A stretch of 64,000 bases of DNA from Phocoena phocoena (lineage: Eukaryota > Chordata > Mammalia > Artiodactyla > Phocoenidae): NCBI RefSeq assembly GCF_963924675.1, contig NC_089220.1, positions 118,622,697-118,686,696 of the forward strand. The letters are read 5' to 3'. Shown here in pieces: positions 1-11,042 of this stretch. The position numbers were made by a program, and so were the translations under genes. The notes below the pieces were generated by a model, which was not told the origin of the DNA, searched no databases, and saw only the letters and a list, made by a program, of their open reading frames with translations. Positions within the stretch are counted from its first letter, which is position 1; every line of letters starts with the position of its first letter.

Positions 1-104
1 GCAGAATATATCTGGTGTACACTTGCAGTTGAACTCCCACTGGCTCTAGGACTTTGGGGGTCAGGATCTCAAGAGGAAAATCCTTTTGTACTGTTGTATT
101 GAAG

Positions 105-255
105 AGCCCAGGTTTGGGAGTCAGAAAAATGTGAATGTAGTTCCTGCTCTCCTAGCTCTGTGACCAGTGACAGATTCTTTAGCTTCTCATTGCCTGTTTC
201 CTCACATTATAAACATGAATTTGACAATTCTTCTTCACAGAGTTGGTCAGGGTAG
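105..255 (+). repeat. MIR SINE fragment
   Basis: Diverged MIR core in sense orientation: a 'gggagtcagaaa' start, a 'ctagctctgtgacc' core and a 'cctgtttcctca' segment in the usual order. Confidence 0.65.
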
Positions 256-1140
256 GGGCAAATGGGGGCTAACATGTCTGTCACCCTGACCTTCTGTCCA
301 AGGTGCTTTTTTATATATATTTATTACACCCCACCCTGTTCCAAAAAGATTTGAGATGGCTTATAGAAGTATATATGTCTTCTTATTTTTAAAAAACAGA
401 TGAAAAAATTAGAATAAAAGAAAATAGGTAAGGAAAAGTAAATGAAGCCAGAAGCAAGTAAAGTTAAGGCATAAACCATATTCATAAACAAGCCCCTGGT
501 AGACATTTCCTCTTGGAATTCCTACTGGCAGTTTCTACCAGGAACTTATATTTAATATGTCAGATTCTAAGCTCATTGGCTTTCGTCCAAAGTTGGCTTT
601 TCCTCCTGATTACCTTATTCTGCTCATGACTGTAGTATAGTATGAACAGATTTTAAGACCTCAAACTTTTACTATCTTTGACTTCTGTTTTTCAGAATCC
701 AATCCAGTCCTATGCAATTAAATCAAAAAGATGCTTGCCACAAAAATATGAGGTGGCTCCTGTTATTTATACCTATGACTTGATATTTGTCTACTTCTAA
801 TTCACTAGTTCCTTTGTCCTGTGTATATGTTTTGTGGCTTCAAATGAAAAGGTTTCCCTAAGGAGAGAGACTAAGTATCCTAGCAGCTCCCCTTCAGGCA
901 CCTAGCACCAGGCTAGAAACAAAATAAGAAGTCGGTAAATAGCTATGACTGGCAGCATTAGCAAATACTGGTGTGCACCATCGACCTATGCCAGGGCCCC
1001 ATTTCCTGGGCTTACTCTTAGCATAGGAAGAAGAGGTGCCTATGTCTCACGTTCTTCCTCCCCTAAGGTAAGAAGGAGACTCCAAGGCCTTCATGCCTTT
1101 GGCATACCTTTCTGAGACCAGTTCTCTCTCTCTTCCTTCC
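256..1140. other. SCAPER intron, nothing clearly recognised
   Basis: AT-rich intronic DNA. A stretch near 860-940 (a 'cctagcaccaggctag' type phrase followed by 'ggtaaatag') weakly resembles an L2 3' end. No supported exon or RNA gene. Confidence 0.6.
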
Positions 1141-1770
1141 ATTGCTTTAGCATATCTTTATTAGTTACTGTTTACTGAGCACTTGATATGTGCCAGACAC
1201 TTGTCGAGGTATTAGGGATCCAGTGGTGAACAAAATACTCGCTCTATGGAGCTCACAGTCTAACAGGAGAAAAAGATGATAAACCAGTAAATGAATAAGA
1301 TAATTTTAGCTAGTGATAGTGATATGAGAAAATAAAGCAGGGTAATATAGCAGAGTGATTTGAGTGAGTGGTCAGGGAAGGCCTCTCTGGGAAGATGACA
1401 CTGAGCTAAGAAGGAGCCAACTCTGTAAAGACTGGAGGGAAGAGTATTCTAGTTGAGCAGAATAGGAAGTTGATGACTCCCAAATATCTGAAGTGGGTGT
1501 GTACCAGAAACATAGAAAGCAGTGTGCTGGAATGTGATGGGCAGGAAAGTGCTAGGAGATGAAGGGCCAAGAGATCAGGACAGAGAGAGTGGAAGTTTGG
1601 GTTTTATTCTAAGTGTGATAGGAAGCCACTGGAGGATTTTAAGCAGGAGAGCAGCATGATCTGATTACTTAAAAAGTAATGAATTTTTACTCTGTGTAGA
1701 ATGGATTATAGGGGCAAGAGTGGAAGCAGGAAAGATTAATTAGGAGGGTACCGCATCACGCAGCCCAGAT
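1141..1770 (+). repeat. Ancient mammalian interspersed repeat, family not assigned
   Basis: Carries the ordered phrases 'tttactgagcac', 'tgtgccagacac', 'cagtggtgaacaaaa', 'ggagctcacagtct', 'ggtcagggaaggcc' and, near the end, 'ggaagccactggagg' and 'gcagcatgatctgatt'. This element recurs at about 3770-3890, 38640-39310, 40795-40930, 51915-52060 and 58750-59060. It looks like a very old mammalian-wide LINE-type repeat. I cannot name the family by eye. Confidence 0.7.
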
Positions 1771-2650
1771 ATGACAGTTTTTTCCTCCCAGTTACTCACC
1801 CAGAAGAAGTAATTGCTTTCATTTGGCAACACAACAGAGCCTCTGGCAGAGGTCCTTCAGCCTAACTGCCAAATACTAAAGATAAGAGAAGCCCAAAATA
1901 TCAGCTGAACTAGCCAAAATCAGCACAGGACCCTTTTGTGTTTTACAGTGATAATGAGAAAACTGAAGATAGAGAGGTCAGAAATGTCCCATCTGAGAAG
2001 CATTCTTGGACAACAGTCCTAGTCTGTAGTTCCAAGATCTAGGACCATATACTCTTGTCAGTCATCCAGAGCCGCCATATTCTCACCTTTTGGACTCCTC
2101 CCTGCCCTTTCTCCATTCACCTTTGGTTGTCCCCAGACTGTCTTTATCTTCCACTTTCTTGGTCCTCCTCCCAGACCTCTGCCAGAGACCACAGTTTCTT
2201 CTTAGGGGCCTCACCCTTTACCTTCCATTCTCATTGGTGTCCTCTTGGTCTTCTTCTTTCTCCAGCATGTTCTAGGTTGTTGATCTCCAACAACAAGAAT
2301 GTCTCTCTGTTTTCATCATCTATCACTTCTCTTCCCAGAAAGGTTTCCTTCTCAAAAGTTCCTCTTTGAATTCAACTGAAACTAATAACCAGGTACTTTG
2401 GAAATCCTCCCAAGTAATCAGCCAGCCTCACCCTACCTAATATTCTCACTATTTAATTTCTCCTCTATTTTTCCTCTTCTCTAACCAAATGTCCAGACTA
2501 TCTTATAGTGCTTACACATGAATCTTTTCCACCTTGAGTTTTCTCTTGCTCTCATATCTCTACTAAGTCATCCTCATTCCCTTCAACAGGGCTCCAAATT
2601 AGATCTGCATTAAACAAGCTATTTTCTCCCTCTACTGTATATATAAAATA

Positions 2651-2694
<44 letters not shown>

Positions 2695-3507
2695 TCTGTG
2701 GAGGAGACTATAATTTTTGAAGTAGATTCACACCTGTTATAACACCCCAGAACTGAACAGAATCTTAGACATCATCCTGTCCATTGCCCAGCTGAGTTTT
2801 GAGTGCCCTCTGTCACTTCAGTGAATGTATTCCTCCACTGATTGCAGAATAGTTAAGAATGTAATACCTCACCAACAGCCCATTTAACTTTTGGGTGTTC
2901 TGATTGTTAGAAAATTTTCTGTAAGTTTATCTAATATCTGCTTTCGGGTAGCATCTCTCCTCTGGTGTCATAAGTAACAGTGTAATACCTCTTCAGTTTG
3001 AAGATAACCTTTATATCCTCCAGTTCTGAAATAAATTTCCCAGTACTTTCAAATGTACCTCAGGTGACATTGTTTCCACATAGTTTTACCACACAATTAA
3101 CTTTCCTTGAGAACTTTCTGATACATCAGTGTCCTGAATGTAGTGCCATACCCAGTGCTAGAACCAGTACTTCCAGAGTAGTTGTTCATTGCAGTGGATC
3201 AGGATAAACCTTTCTGGTTGTGTACGTTTTACTCCTCTTAGCTCAGTCAAAATTGAATTATATTCATGGGTAATCAAGCAAGACTGTTTCTTCATTTGAA
3301 TGGATAGGAAGCTAATTTGCTAAGTCTTTTCCCCCTACTTATCATTGAAAGCTATATTCCAGTCCCCTGTCACTTACCTTCTTCCCATCCTAAACCTATG
3401 CAGTTAGTTTTTAAATCTAAAAATAGGATTTAATAGTCATTTCTATAAATTTCATCCTTTTTTAGTCCTCATTTATTTTTAATTAAACTTTTTTATTTTT
3501 TACTTCC
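1771..3507. other. SCAPER intron, mostly unassigned
   Basis: A weak antisense MIR-like segment at 1925-2060, pyrimidine-rich unassigned DNA at 2050-2640 and a TG microsatellite at 2654-2700. The 104-codon frame at 2055-2369 has low-complexity Ser/Leu/Pro composition and no splice context, so I do not call it a gene. Confidence 0.55.
2654..2700. repeat. (TG)n microsatellite
   Basis: About 17 uninterrupted TG units followed by TATG and TCTG variants. Likely length-polymorphic. Confidence 0.9.
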
Positions 3508-4930
3508 TCCTCCTTGAAACTATCTTCACTTTGCTTCTAGGACACCACACTTCCCTGCTTTTCCTCATACCCCACTGGTTTCATTTTTCAGTTTCCTTTG
3601 ATGATTTATTCTCATCTCCCCAACTTCTACACTTTGGAGTATCCCAAGGCTCAATTCTCAGACTATTCTATGTTCACTCACTAGATGAGCTGGCTTTAAA
3701 TACCATCTGTGTGTTGATGACTCCCAAATATCTCAAGCCCAGATCACTCCTCTGAACTCAGACTTGTATATTTATTCATTTATTCAACAGATGTCTACTG
3801 AGTGGCTACTCTATGTCAGATACTGTTCTAAGCCCTGGAGACAGACAAAATCCCCTACCCTTGGGAAGCTCATTTTATCCAACTTCTGATCCAGTATCTT
3901 CACTTAGGTGTCTAATAGGCATCTTGAATTTAACAAGTTTAAAGCTGAACTCCTCATTTTCCTCCCCAGACATGCTCTATCCACTGTCTTTCCCATTTCT
4001 GTAAATGGCAGCCACATTCTTTTAATTACTCAGGCAAAAAAAAAACCACTGAGCTATTTTTTACTCCTCTTTTTCTCACCCCACATTCATTCTATCAGGA
4101 AATCCTATTGGTTTTCCCTTCTGAGTATTTTTCAGAATCCAGCCACTTCTTACCACATCCATGACTACCATCCTGGTTCATCCACCATGATCTCTCACTT
4201 GGATGATTGAAACAGTCTCTTAATTGGCCTCTCTGCTTCTGTCTTGGCTCTTCTAACAACTTTTCAACCAATTATCTATAGTGATTATTTTTAAACCAAA
4301 GTCATGTTATATAACCCCTCTGCTCAAAACCTTACAATGGCTTTCCATCTCATTCAGTAAAACCCTTATAATGTCCTTACAATGCTCTACAAGACCCTAC
4401 CTGATCGTCTTCCTGTTTCCTCTCTGACCTCATCCCCCATTGTTCCTCCACTTTGCTTAACCAGCTGTAGCCACCCTGGCCTTCTTGCTGTTTCTTGAAT
4501 ATGTCATGCATGCTCCTGGCTCCAAGCCTTGGGACTTGCTGTTCCTCTGCCTAAAAACACCCTTGCCTCAGGTATCCACATGGCTTCTTTCCTCACTTTC
4601 TGTAGAATTCTGCTTAAATAGCACTTTAGAAAGGGTTTCCCCAACCACCCTATATAAAATAGCATCACACACACACACAAACACACACACCCCTGCATCT
4701 TCATTCCCTACCCATATCCCCTGCTCTTCTACAGTACTTAGCACACCTGACATACTATATATTACATGTGATACTTGTTTATTTGTTCATTGTATCTCGT
4801 ACACTAAAATGTAAGTTTTATTAGAAAGAGAACATGGATTTTACTGCTGAATCCCAGTGCCTAGAAAAGTGCTTGCACAGAGTAGGTCCTTGGTAAATAT
4901 TTGTTGAATAAATGAATCATGAATGAATAG
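3508..4930 (+). mobile_element. LINE-2 (L2), 3' portion including end of ORF2
   Basis: Sense L2 running from the C-terminal part of the L2 ORF (a decayed 'GSVLGPLLF...HSL'-like peptide near 3640) through 'gctgatgactccca', 'gtctaataggcatctt', 'caatggctttccatctc' and the terminal 'ggtaaatatttgttgaataaatgaatc' motif. An unrelated ancient repeat is embedded at about 3770-3890. A CA-rich microsatellite (4668-4692) lies in the 3' UTR. The reading frame is destroyed. Confidence 0.88.
3770..3892 (+). repeat. Ancient repeat nested inside the L2
   Basis: Begins 'tttattcatttattca' and runs through 'tactgagtggctact', 'cagatactgttctaag' and 'ttgggaagctcatttta'. It interrupts the L2 sequence between 'gacttgtata' and 'ccaacttctga', and the L2 resumes after it. 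Confidence 0.65.
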
Positions 4931-4935
4931 GCCCA

Positions 4936-4953
4936 TGTGACAGAATAATGCCC
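4936..4953 (+). mobile_element. MLT1-type LTR, 5' tip (split by LINE-1)
   Basis: TGTGACAGAATAATGCCC is the normal start of an MLT1 LTR (ERVL-MaLR). The sequence then changes abruptly to LINE-1. The rest of the LTR resumes at 14109 with the repeated word ATAATGCCC. Confidence 0.8.
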
Positions 4954-5195
4954 CTCCTGAACATTCTACCCCAAAGCAAAATACACATTCTTCTCAAGTG
5001 TATATGGGATATTTTCCAGGATAGAATACCATATTAGGCCACTAATTAAGTCTCAGTCGATTTTAAAAGGTAGACATCATACAGAATATCTTCTCTGACC
5101 ATAATGGGATGAAGTAAGAAATCAATAATCGAAGTAAAACTAGAAAATTCACAGATTTGCAGAAATTAAACAAAACACTCTTAAACATTACATAA
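4954..5195 (+). mobile_element. Older LINE-1, 5' piece (ORF2 endonuclease region)
   Basis: Decayed LINE-1 ORF2 sequence corresponding to the end of the endonuclease domain (an 'SDHNGMK...EINNRSK'-like peptide after a 'THSSQVYMGYF' segment). The equivalent segment occurs again at 5470-5620, so this is a separate copy from the LINE-1 that follows. It continues at 10069 after two nested LINE-1s. Confidence 0.78.
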
Positions 5196-6866
5196 TGATC
5201 AGGGATCAATCCAAGAAGAAGATATAACAATTGTAAATATATATGCACACAAGATAGATGCATCTAAAAACATAGAGCAAATATTAACAGACGTAAAGGG
5301 AGAAATTGTCAGTAACACAATAATAGTAGGGGACTTTAACACCCCATTTATATCAATTGACAAATCATCCAGACAGAAAATCAATAAGGAAGCACTGGCC
5401 TTAAATTACACATTAGACCAAATGGACTTAATAGATATATAAAGAAGATTCCATCCAAAAGCAGCAGAATACATATTCTTTTAAAGTGCACATGGAGCAT
5501 TATCCAGGATAGATCACATCCTAGGCCACAAAACAATCTCAGTAAATTTAAGAAAATTGAAATCATATCAAGCATCATTTCCAACCACAACGCTGTGAGA
5601 CTAGAAATCAACTACAAGAAAAAACTGCAAAAATTACACAGGTGAGGCTAGACAATGTGCTACTAAACAACAAATGGATCACTAAAGAAATCAAAGAAGA
5701 AATTTTAAAATACCTGGAAACAAATGAAAACAAAAACACAGCAATCCAAAATCTATGGGACACAGCAAAAGCAGTTCTAAGAGGGAAGTTTATAGTGATA
5801 CAAGCTTACCTCAGGAAACAAGAAAAATCTCAAACAAACAACCTATCCATACACCTAAAGGAACTACAAAAAGAACAAACAAAACCCAAAATTAGTAGAA
5901 AGAAAGAAATCACAAAGATAACAACAAATAAATGAAACAGGGTGTAAAAAAAAAAATGGAAAAAATCAGTGATACCAAGAGCTGGTTCTTTGAAGATAAA
6001 CAAAATTGATAAACCTTTAGCCAGATACATCAAGGAAAAACAAAAAAACAGAGCACAAATCGATAAAATCAGAAATGAAAACAGACGTTACAGCCAGCAC
6101 CACAGAAATATAAAAGATCATAAGAGATTACTACAAACAACTACATGCCAATAAACTGGACAGAAGAAATGGACAAACTCCTAGATATGTACTGACTGAA
6201 CCAGGAAGAACTAGAAAATATGAACAGATCAATTACCAGTAATGAAATTGAATCAGGAATTTTAAAACCTCCCAAAAAACAAAAGTCCAGGACCAGACGG
6301 CTTCACAGGTGAATTCTACCAAACATTTAGAGAAGAGTTAACATCTATGCTTCTCAAACTTCCAGAAAGTTACAGAGGAAGGAATGCTTCTGAACTCATT
6401 CTACAAGGCCCACATCACCCTGATACCAAAACCAGACAAATATATCACAAGAAAAAGGAAATACAGGCCAGTAACACTGATGAACATAGATGCAAAAATC
6501 CTCAAAATATTAGCAAACCAAATCCAACAATACATTAAAAAGATCATAAACCATGTTCAAGTGGAAATTATCCAGGGAAGCACAGATGGTTCAGTATCCA
6601 CAAATCAATCAGTGTGATACACCTCATTAACAAATTGAGGAATAAAAATCATATGATCATCTCAATAGATGCAGAAAAAACTTTTGACAAAATTCAACAT
6701 CGATTTATAATAAAAACTCTCAGGTACAGAGGGAACATACCTCAAAATAAGGAATGACCATATATGACAAACTCATAGTTAATTACATACTCAACAGTGA
6801 AAAGCTGAAAGCATTTCCTCTAAGACCAGGAACAAGACAAGGATGCCCAGTCTCACCACTTTTATT

Positions 6867-7084
6867 TTTATTTTATTTATTTATTTTTTTTTGCGGTACA
6901 CGGGCCTCTCACTGTTGTGGCCTCTCCCATTGCGGAGCACAGGCTCCGGACACACAGGCTCAGTGGCCATGGCTCACGGGCCCAGCCACTCCGCAGCATG
7001 TGGGATCTTCCCAGACCGGGGCATGAACCCATGTCCCTTGTATCGGCAGGCAGACTCTCAACCACTGTGCCACCAGGGAAGCCC
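6867..7084 (-). mobile_element. CHR-2-like tRNA-Glu SINE
   Basis: Short-form cetacean SINE in antisense. The complement of the tRNA-related head, ending 'accagggaagccc', lies at the right, and the T-rich complement of the tail is at the left. A perfect 15-bp duplication CTCACCACTTTTATT flanks it (6852-6866 and 7085-7099). It is inserted in LINE-1 ORF2, so it is younger than that LINE-1. Confidence 0.95.
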
Positions 7085-9126
7085 CTCACCACTTTTATTC
7101 AACATAGTATTGGAAGTCCTAGGCACAGCAATCAGACAAGAAAAAGAAATGAAATGAATCCAGATTGGTAAGGAAGAAGTAAAACTGTCACTGTCTTCAG
7201 ATGATATGATACTATACATAGAAAATCTGAAAGACACCACCAAAAAACTACTACAGCTTATCAATGAATTCAGTCAAGTTTCAGGACACAAAATTAATAT
7301 ACAGAAATATGTTGCATTTCTATACACAAACTGTCAGAGAAATTAAGGAACAATCCAATTTACAATCACATCAAAAAATAAAAGAAAATAAAATACCTAA
7401 GAATAAATCTAACTAAGGAGGTAAAAGACCTATACTCAGAAAACTCTAAGAAACTGATGAAAGAAATTAAAGATGACGTAAACAGATGAAAAGATATATA
7501 CCATGTTCATGGATTTTAAGGCTTAATATTGTTAAAATGACCATACTACCCAAGGCAATCTACAGATTCAATGTAATCCCTATCAAAATGCCAATGGCAT
7601 TTTTGACAGAGCTAGAACAAATAATTTTAAAATTTGTATGGAAACGCAAAAGACCCCAAATAGCCAAAACAATCTTGATAAAGAACAGAGCTAGAGGTAT
7701 TACGCTCCCTGACTTCAGACCATGCTACCAAGTTGCAGTAATCAAAACAGTATGGTACTGGCACAAAAACAGACACATAGCTCACAGAACAGAATAGGGA
7801 GCCCAGAAATCAACCCACACACTTATGGTTTCTGTGACAAAGGAGACAAGAATATACAAGGGAGAAAAGACAGTCTCTTCAATAAATGGTGCTGGGGAAA
7901 CTGGACAGTTACATGTAAAAGAATGAAATTAGAGCATTTTCTCACATGATATGCAAAAGTAAACTCAAAGTGGATTAAAGACCCAAATGTAAAACTGGAA
8001 ACCATCAAACTCCTAGAAGAAAACAAGTAGAATACTCTTTGACATAAATCCAGTATTTTGAGGGATCTGACTCCTAAGGCAAAGGAAACAAAAAGAAAAG
8101 TAAACAAATAGGACCTAATTAAACTTAAAAGCTTTTTCACAGCAAAGGAAACCATTGACAAAGTGAAAAGACAACCTACTGAATGGGAGAAAATATTTAC
8201 AAATGATGCAACCGACAAGGAGTTAATATCCAAAATATATAAACAGCTCATACAACTCAATATCAAAAAAAAGAAGCAAACAACACTATTAAAAAATGGG
8301 CAGAAGACCCAAAAAGACATTTCTCTAAAGAAGACATACAGATGGCCAGTAGGCACATGAAAAGATGCTCATCATCACTAATTATTAGAGAAATGCAAAT
8401 CAAAACTACAATGGGGTACAACCTCACACCAGTCAGAATGGCCATCATTAAAGAGTCTACAAATAATAAATGCTAGAGAGGGTGTGGAGAAAAGGGAACC
8501 CTCTTACACTATTGATGGGAATGTAAATTGGTACAATCACTGTGGAAAACAGTATGGAGGTTCCTCAAAAAACTAAAAATAGAGTTGCTGTATGATCCAG
8601 CAATCCCACTCCAGGGAATATACCCAGACGAAAATATAATTCGAAAAGATACATGCACCCCTATGTTCATAGCAGCACTGTTTACAATAGCCAAGACATG
8701 GAAACAACCTAAATGTCCATCGACAGATGAATGGATAAAGAAGATGTGGTATATATATATCCAAGGGAATATTATCAGCCATAAAAAAAGAATGAAATAA
8801 TGCCATTTACAGCAACGTGGATGGACCTTAGAGGTTGTCATGCTAAGTGAAGTAAGTCAGAAAGAGAAACAAATACCATATGATATGACTTATATGTGGA
8901 ATCTAAAATACGACACAAATGAACATATCTACAAAACAAAAACAAACTTAACAGATAAAGAGAACAGATTTGTGGTTGCCAGGGGGAGGCAGGATGGGGA
9001 AGGGAAGTTAGCTGGGAGTTTGGGATTAGCAGATACAAACTACTATATATAGGATGGGTAAACAACAAGGTCCTAGCACAGGGAACTATATTCAATATCC
9101 TGTGATAAACCATAATGGAAAAGAAT

Positions 9127-9147
9127 ATATATATACATATATATATG

Positions 9148-9178
<31 letters not shown>

Positions 9179-9180
9179 AG
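9127..9180. repeat. AT-rich (TA/TG)n microsatellite
   Basis: Alternating TA with a short TGTGTG interruption inside a LINE-1 3' UTR. Confidence 0.85.
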
Positions 9181-9257
9181 CTGAATCACTTTGTTGTACA
9201 GCAGAAATTAAACACGGCATTGTAAATCAACTATACTTCAATAAAATTCTAAAAACC

Positions 9258-10068
9258 ACGAGATAACACCTCACACCTGTCAGAATGACTATCATCAAAA
9301 AGACCACAAATAACAAATGTTGGCAAGGATATGGAGAAAAGGAAACCCTTGTACACTGTTGGTATAATATAAATAGGTGTAGCCACTCTGGAGAACAGTA
9401 TGGAGGTTCCTCAAAAAACTAACATTAGAACTACCATATGATGCAGTAATTCTACTCCTGGGTGGATATCCAAAGAAAATGAAATCACTAATTTGAAAAG
9501 ATACATGCACCCAGTGTTTATAGCCACATTATTTACAGTAGCCAAGATATGGAAGTAACCTAAGTGTCCATCAACAGATGAATGGAAAAAGGAGATGCAT
9601 ACACACATACACACAATGGAATACTACTTGGCCATAAAAGGAATAAAATTTTGCCATTTGCATCAACATGACTGGACCTGGAGATATTATGCTTAGTGAA
9701 ATAAATGACACAGAGAAAGACAAATGCTGTGTGTTATCACTTGTATGTGGAATCTAAAAAAATAAAACAAACTAATGAATATAACAAAACAGAAACAGAC
9801 TCACAGATATAGAGAACAAACTAGTGATTACCAGTGTAGAGAGGGAAGTGGGGAAGAGCAACGTAGAGGTAGGGGATTAAGAGGTACAAACTACTATCTA
9901 TAAAATAAACTACAAGGATATATCGTTACAGCACAGGGAATATAGCCAATATTTTATAATAACTTTAAATGGAGTATAATCTATAAAAATTTCAATCACT
10001 ACATTGTACACTCGAAACTAATATAATTGTAAGTCAGCTCTACCTCACTAAAAAATAAAATAAATTAA
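9258..10068 (+). mobile_element. LINE-1, 3' fragment, nested
   Basis: Starts in the last part of ORF2 ('gataacacctcacacctg'), repeats the C-terminal and 3' UTR segment already present in the preceding LINE-1, and ends 'ctcactaaaaaataaaataaattaaaa'. It is therefore a second, independent 5'-truncated copy placed head-to-tail. No clear target-site duplication was found. Confidence 0.82.
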
Positions 10069-10168
10069 AAACTCATGGGACAGTAAAAGCACTGTCAAGG
10101 GGAAAGTGTATAGCTATAAGTATTTACAATAAAGCAACTAGAAATATCTCAAATCAGAAAATTAACTA

Positions 10169-10493
10169 GGGACTTCCCTGGTGGTGCAGTGGTTAAGAAT
10201 CTGCCTACCAATGCAGGGGTCATGGGTTGGAGCCCTGATCCAGGAAGATCCCACATGCTGCGGAGCAGTTAAGCCTGTGCGCCACAACTACTGAGCCTGT
10301 GCTCTAGAGCCCACGAACCACAACTACTGAACCCCACATGCCTAGAGCTCATGCTCCACAACAAGAGAAGCCACCGCAATGAGAAGCCCATGCACTGCGA
10401 TGAAGAGTAGACCCCGCTAGCCACAACTAGAGAAAGCCTGTGTGCAGCAACGAAGACCCAACACAGCCAAAAATTAATTAATTAAAAAAAAAA
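10169..10493 (+). mobile_element. CHR-1-like tRNA-Glu SINE
   Basis: Long-form CHR SINE: the head 'gggacttccctggtggtgcag', the B-box-like 'ggttggagccc', the repeated 'cacaactactgagcctg' body and an 'aattaattaattaaaaaaaaa' tail. Diverged, and no duplication is evident. Confidence 0.9.
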
Positions 10494-10726
10494 CTATACA
10501 ACTTAAGGAACTAGAAAAAAAGAACAGACTAAACCCAAGCCTAGCAAAAGGAAGGAAATAATTAAGATTATGGCGGAGATCAATTAAGTTGAGAATAAAA
10601 TAACAATAGAGATAATCAGTGAAATCAAAAGCTGGTTCTTTGAGAAGATCAATAGAATTGACAAACCTTCAGCTAGAAAACAAGAGTGAGAACTCTGAAA
10701 TTACTAAAATCAGAAATGAAAATGGG

Positions 10727-10830
10727 GTGCTCACTTTGACAGTGCATATACTAAAATTAGATTGATGCAAAGATTAGCATGGTCCCTGCACAAAGATGAC
10801 ACTCAGATTCTTGAAGTGTTTTGTTTTTTT
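10727..10830 (+). pseudogene. U6 snRNA retropseudogene (5' part of a U6-LINE-1 chimera)
   Basis: Begins exactly at the U6 5' end (GTGCTCACTTTGACAGTGCA, compared with GTGCTCGCTTCGGCAGCACA in U6) and keeps 'tatactaaaatt', 'agattagcatgg', 'cccctgc'-like and 'gatgacac' blocks in order, down to the terminal T-run. A 15-bp host word AGAAATGAAAATGGG directly precedes base 1. There is no upstream U6 promoter, because the flank is LINE-1 ORF2, so it is a retrocopy and not a functional U6 gene. Confidence 0.93.
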
Positions 10831-11042
10831 ATAGTTGTAGTACAGTATTGTATATTGAAATTATAAAGGAGTAGATTTTAAGCATTCTACCAAAAAAAAA
10901 GTTAACTATATGAGGTAATGGATGTTTTAACTTGATGATAGGAATAATTTTACAATGTATATCAAATCATCATGTTTTACACACATTGAATGTTACAATT
11001 TTATTTGTCAGTTATACTTCGGTAAAGTTGGGTGGCGGGGGG
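10831..11042 (+). mobile_element. LINE-1 3' end fused to the U6 copy
   Basis: Starts directly after the U6 T-run and matches a LINE-1 3' UTR (phrases 'gttttaacttgatgata', 'acacattgaatgttac' and 'tatacttcggtaaagttgg'), ending in a G-rich tail. The same 15-bp word AGAAATGAAAATGGG (11043-11057) that precedes U6 follows it. U6 plus this 3' end therefore entered as one 316-bp insertion. Confidence 0.85.

Larger units (their letters stand above)
5196..9257 (+). mobile_element. LINE-1, 5'-truncated (ORF2 plus 3' UTR), nested
   Basis: Sense LINE-1 starting in the endonuclease domain. It passes through the linker region, the reverse transcriptase (including 'LSSDDMILY', a variant of the FADD box, near 7190), the Cys-rich C-terminus and a 3' UTR ending 'caataaaattctaaaaacc'. 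ORF2 carries many stops and frameshifts. A CHR-2-like SINE interrupts it at 6867-7084, and an AT/TG microsatellite sits in the 3' UTR (9127-9180). Inactive. Confidence 0.9.

Noticed and set aside
2055..2369. 104-codon + strand frame
   Set aside because: Serine/leucine-rich low complexity from pyrimidine-rich intron, with no splice or start context.
4668..4692. Repeats with CRISPR-like regularity (CA, TG, GGAT and GGAA tracts across the window)
   Set aside because: Simple microsatellites without spacer-repeat architecture, in a mammalian genome.
10727..10830. Functional U6 snRNA gene
   Set aside because: No proximal or distal sequence element upstream (the flank is LINE-1 ORF2), many substitutions, and fusion to a LINE-1 3' end with target-site duplications.
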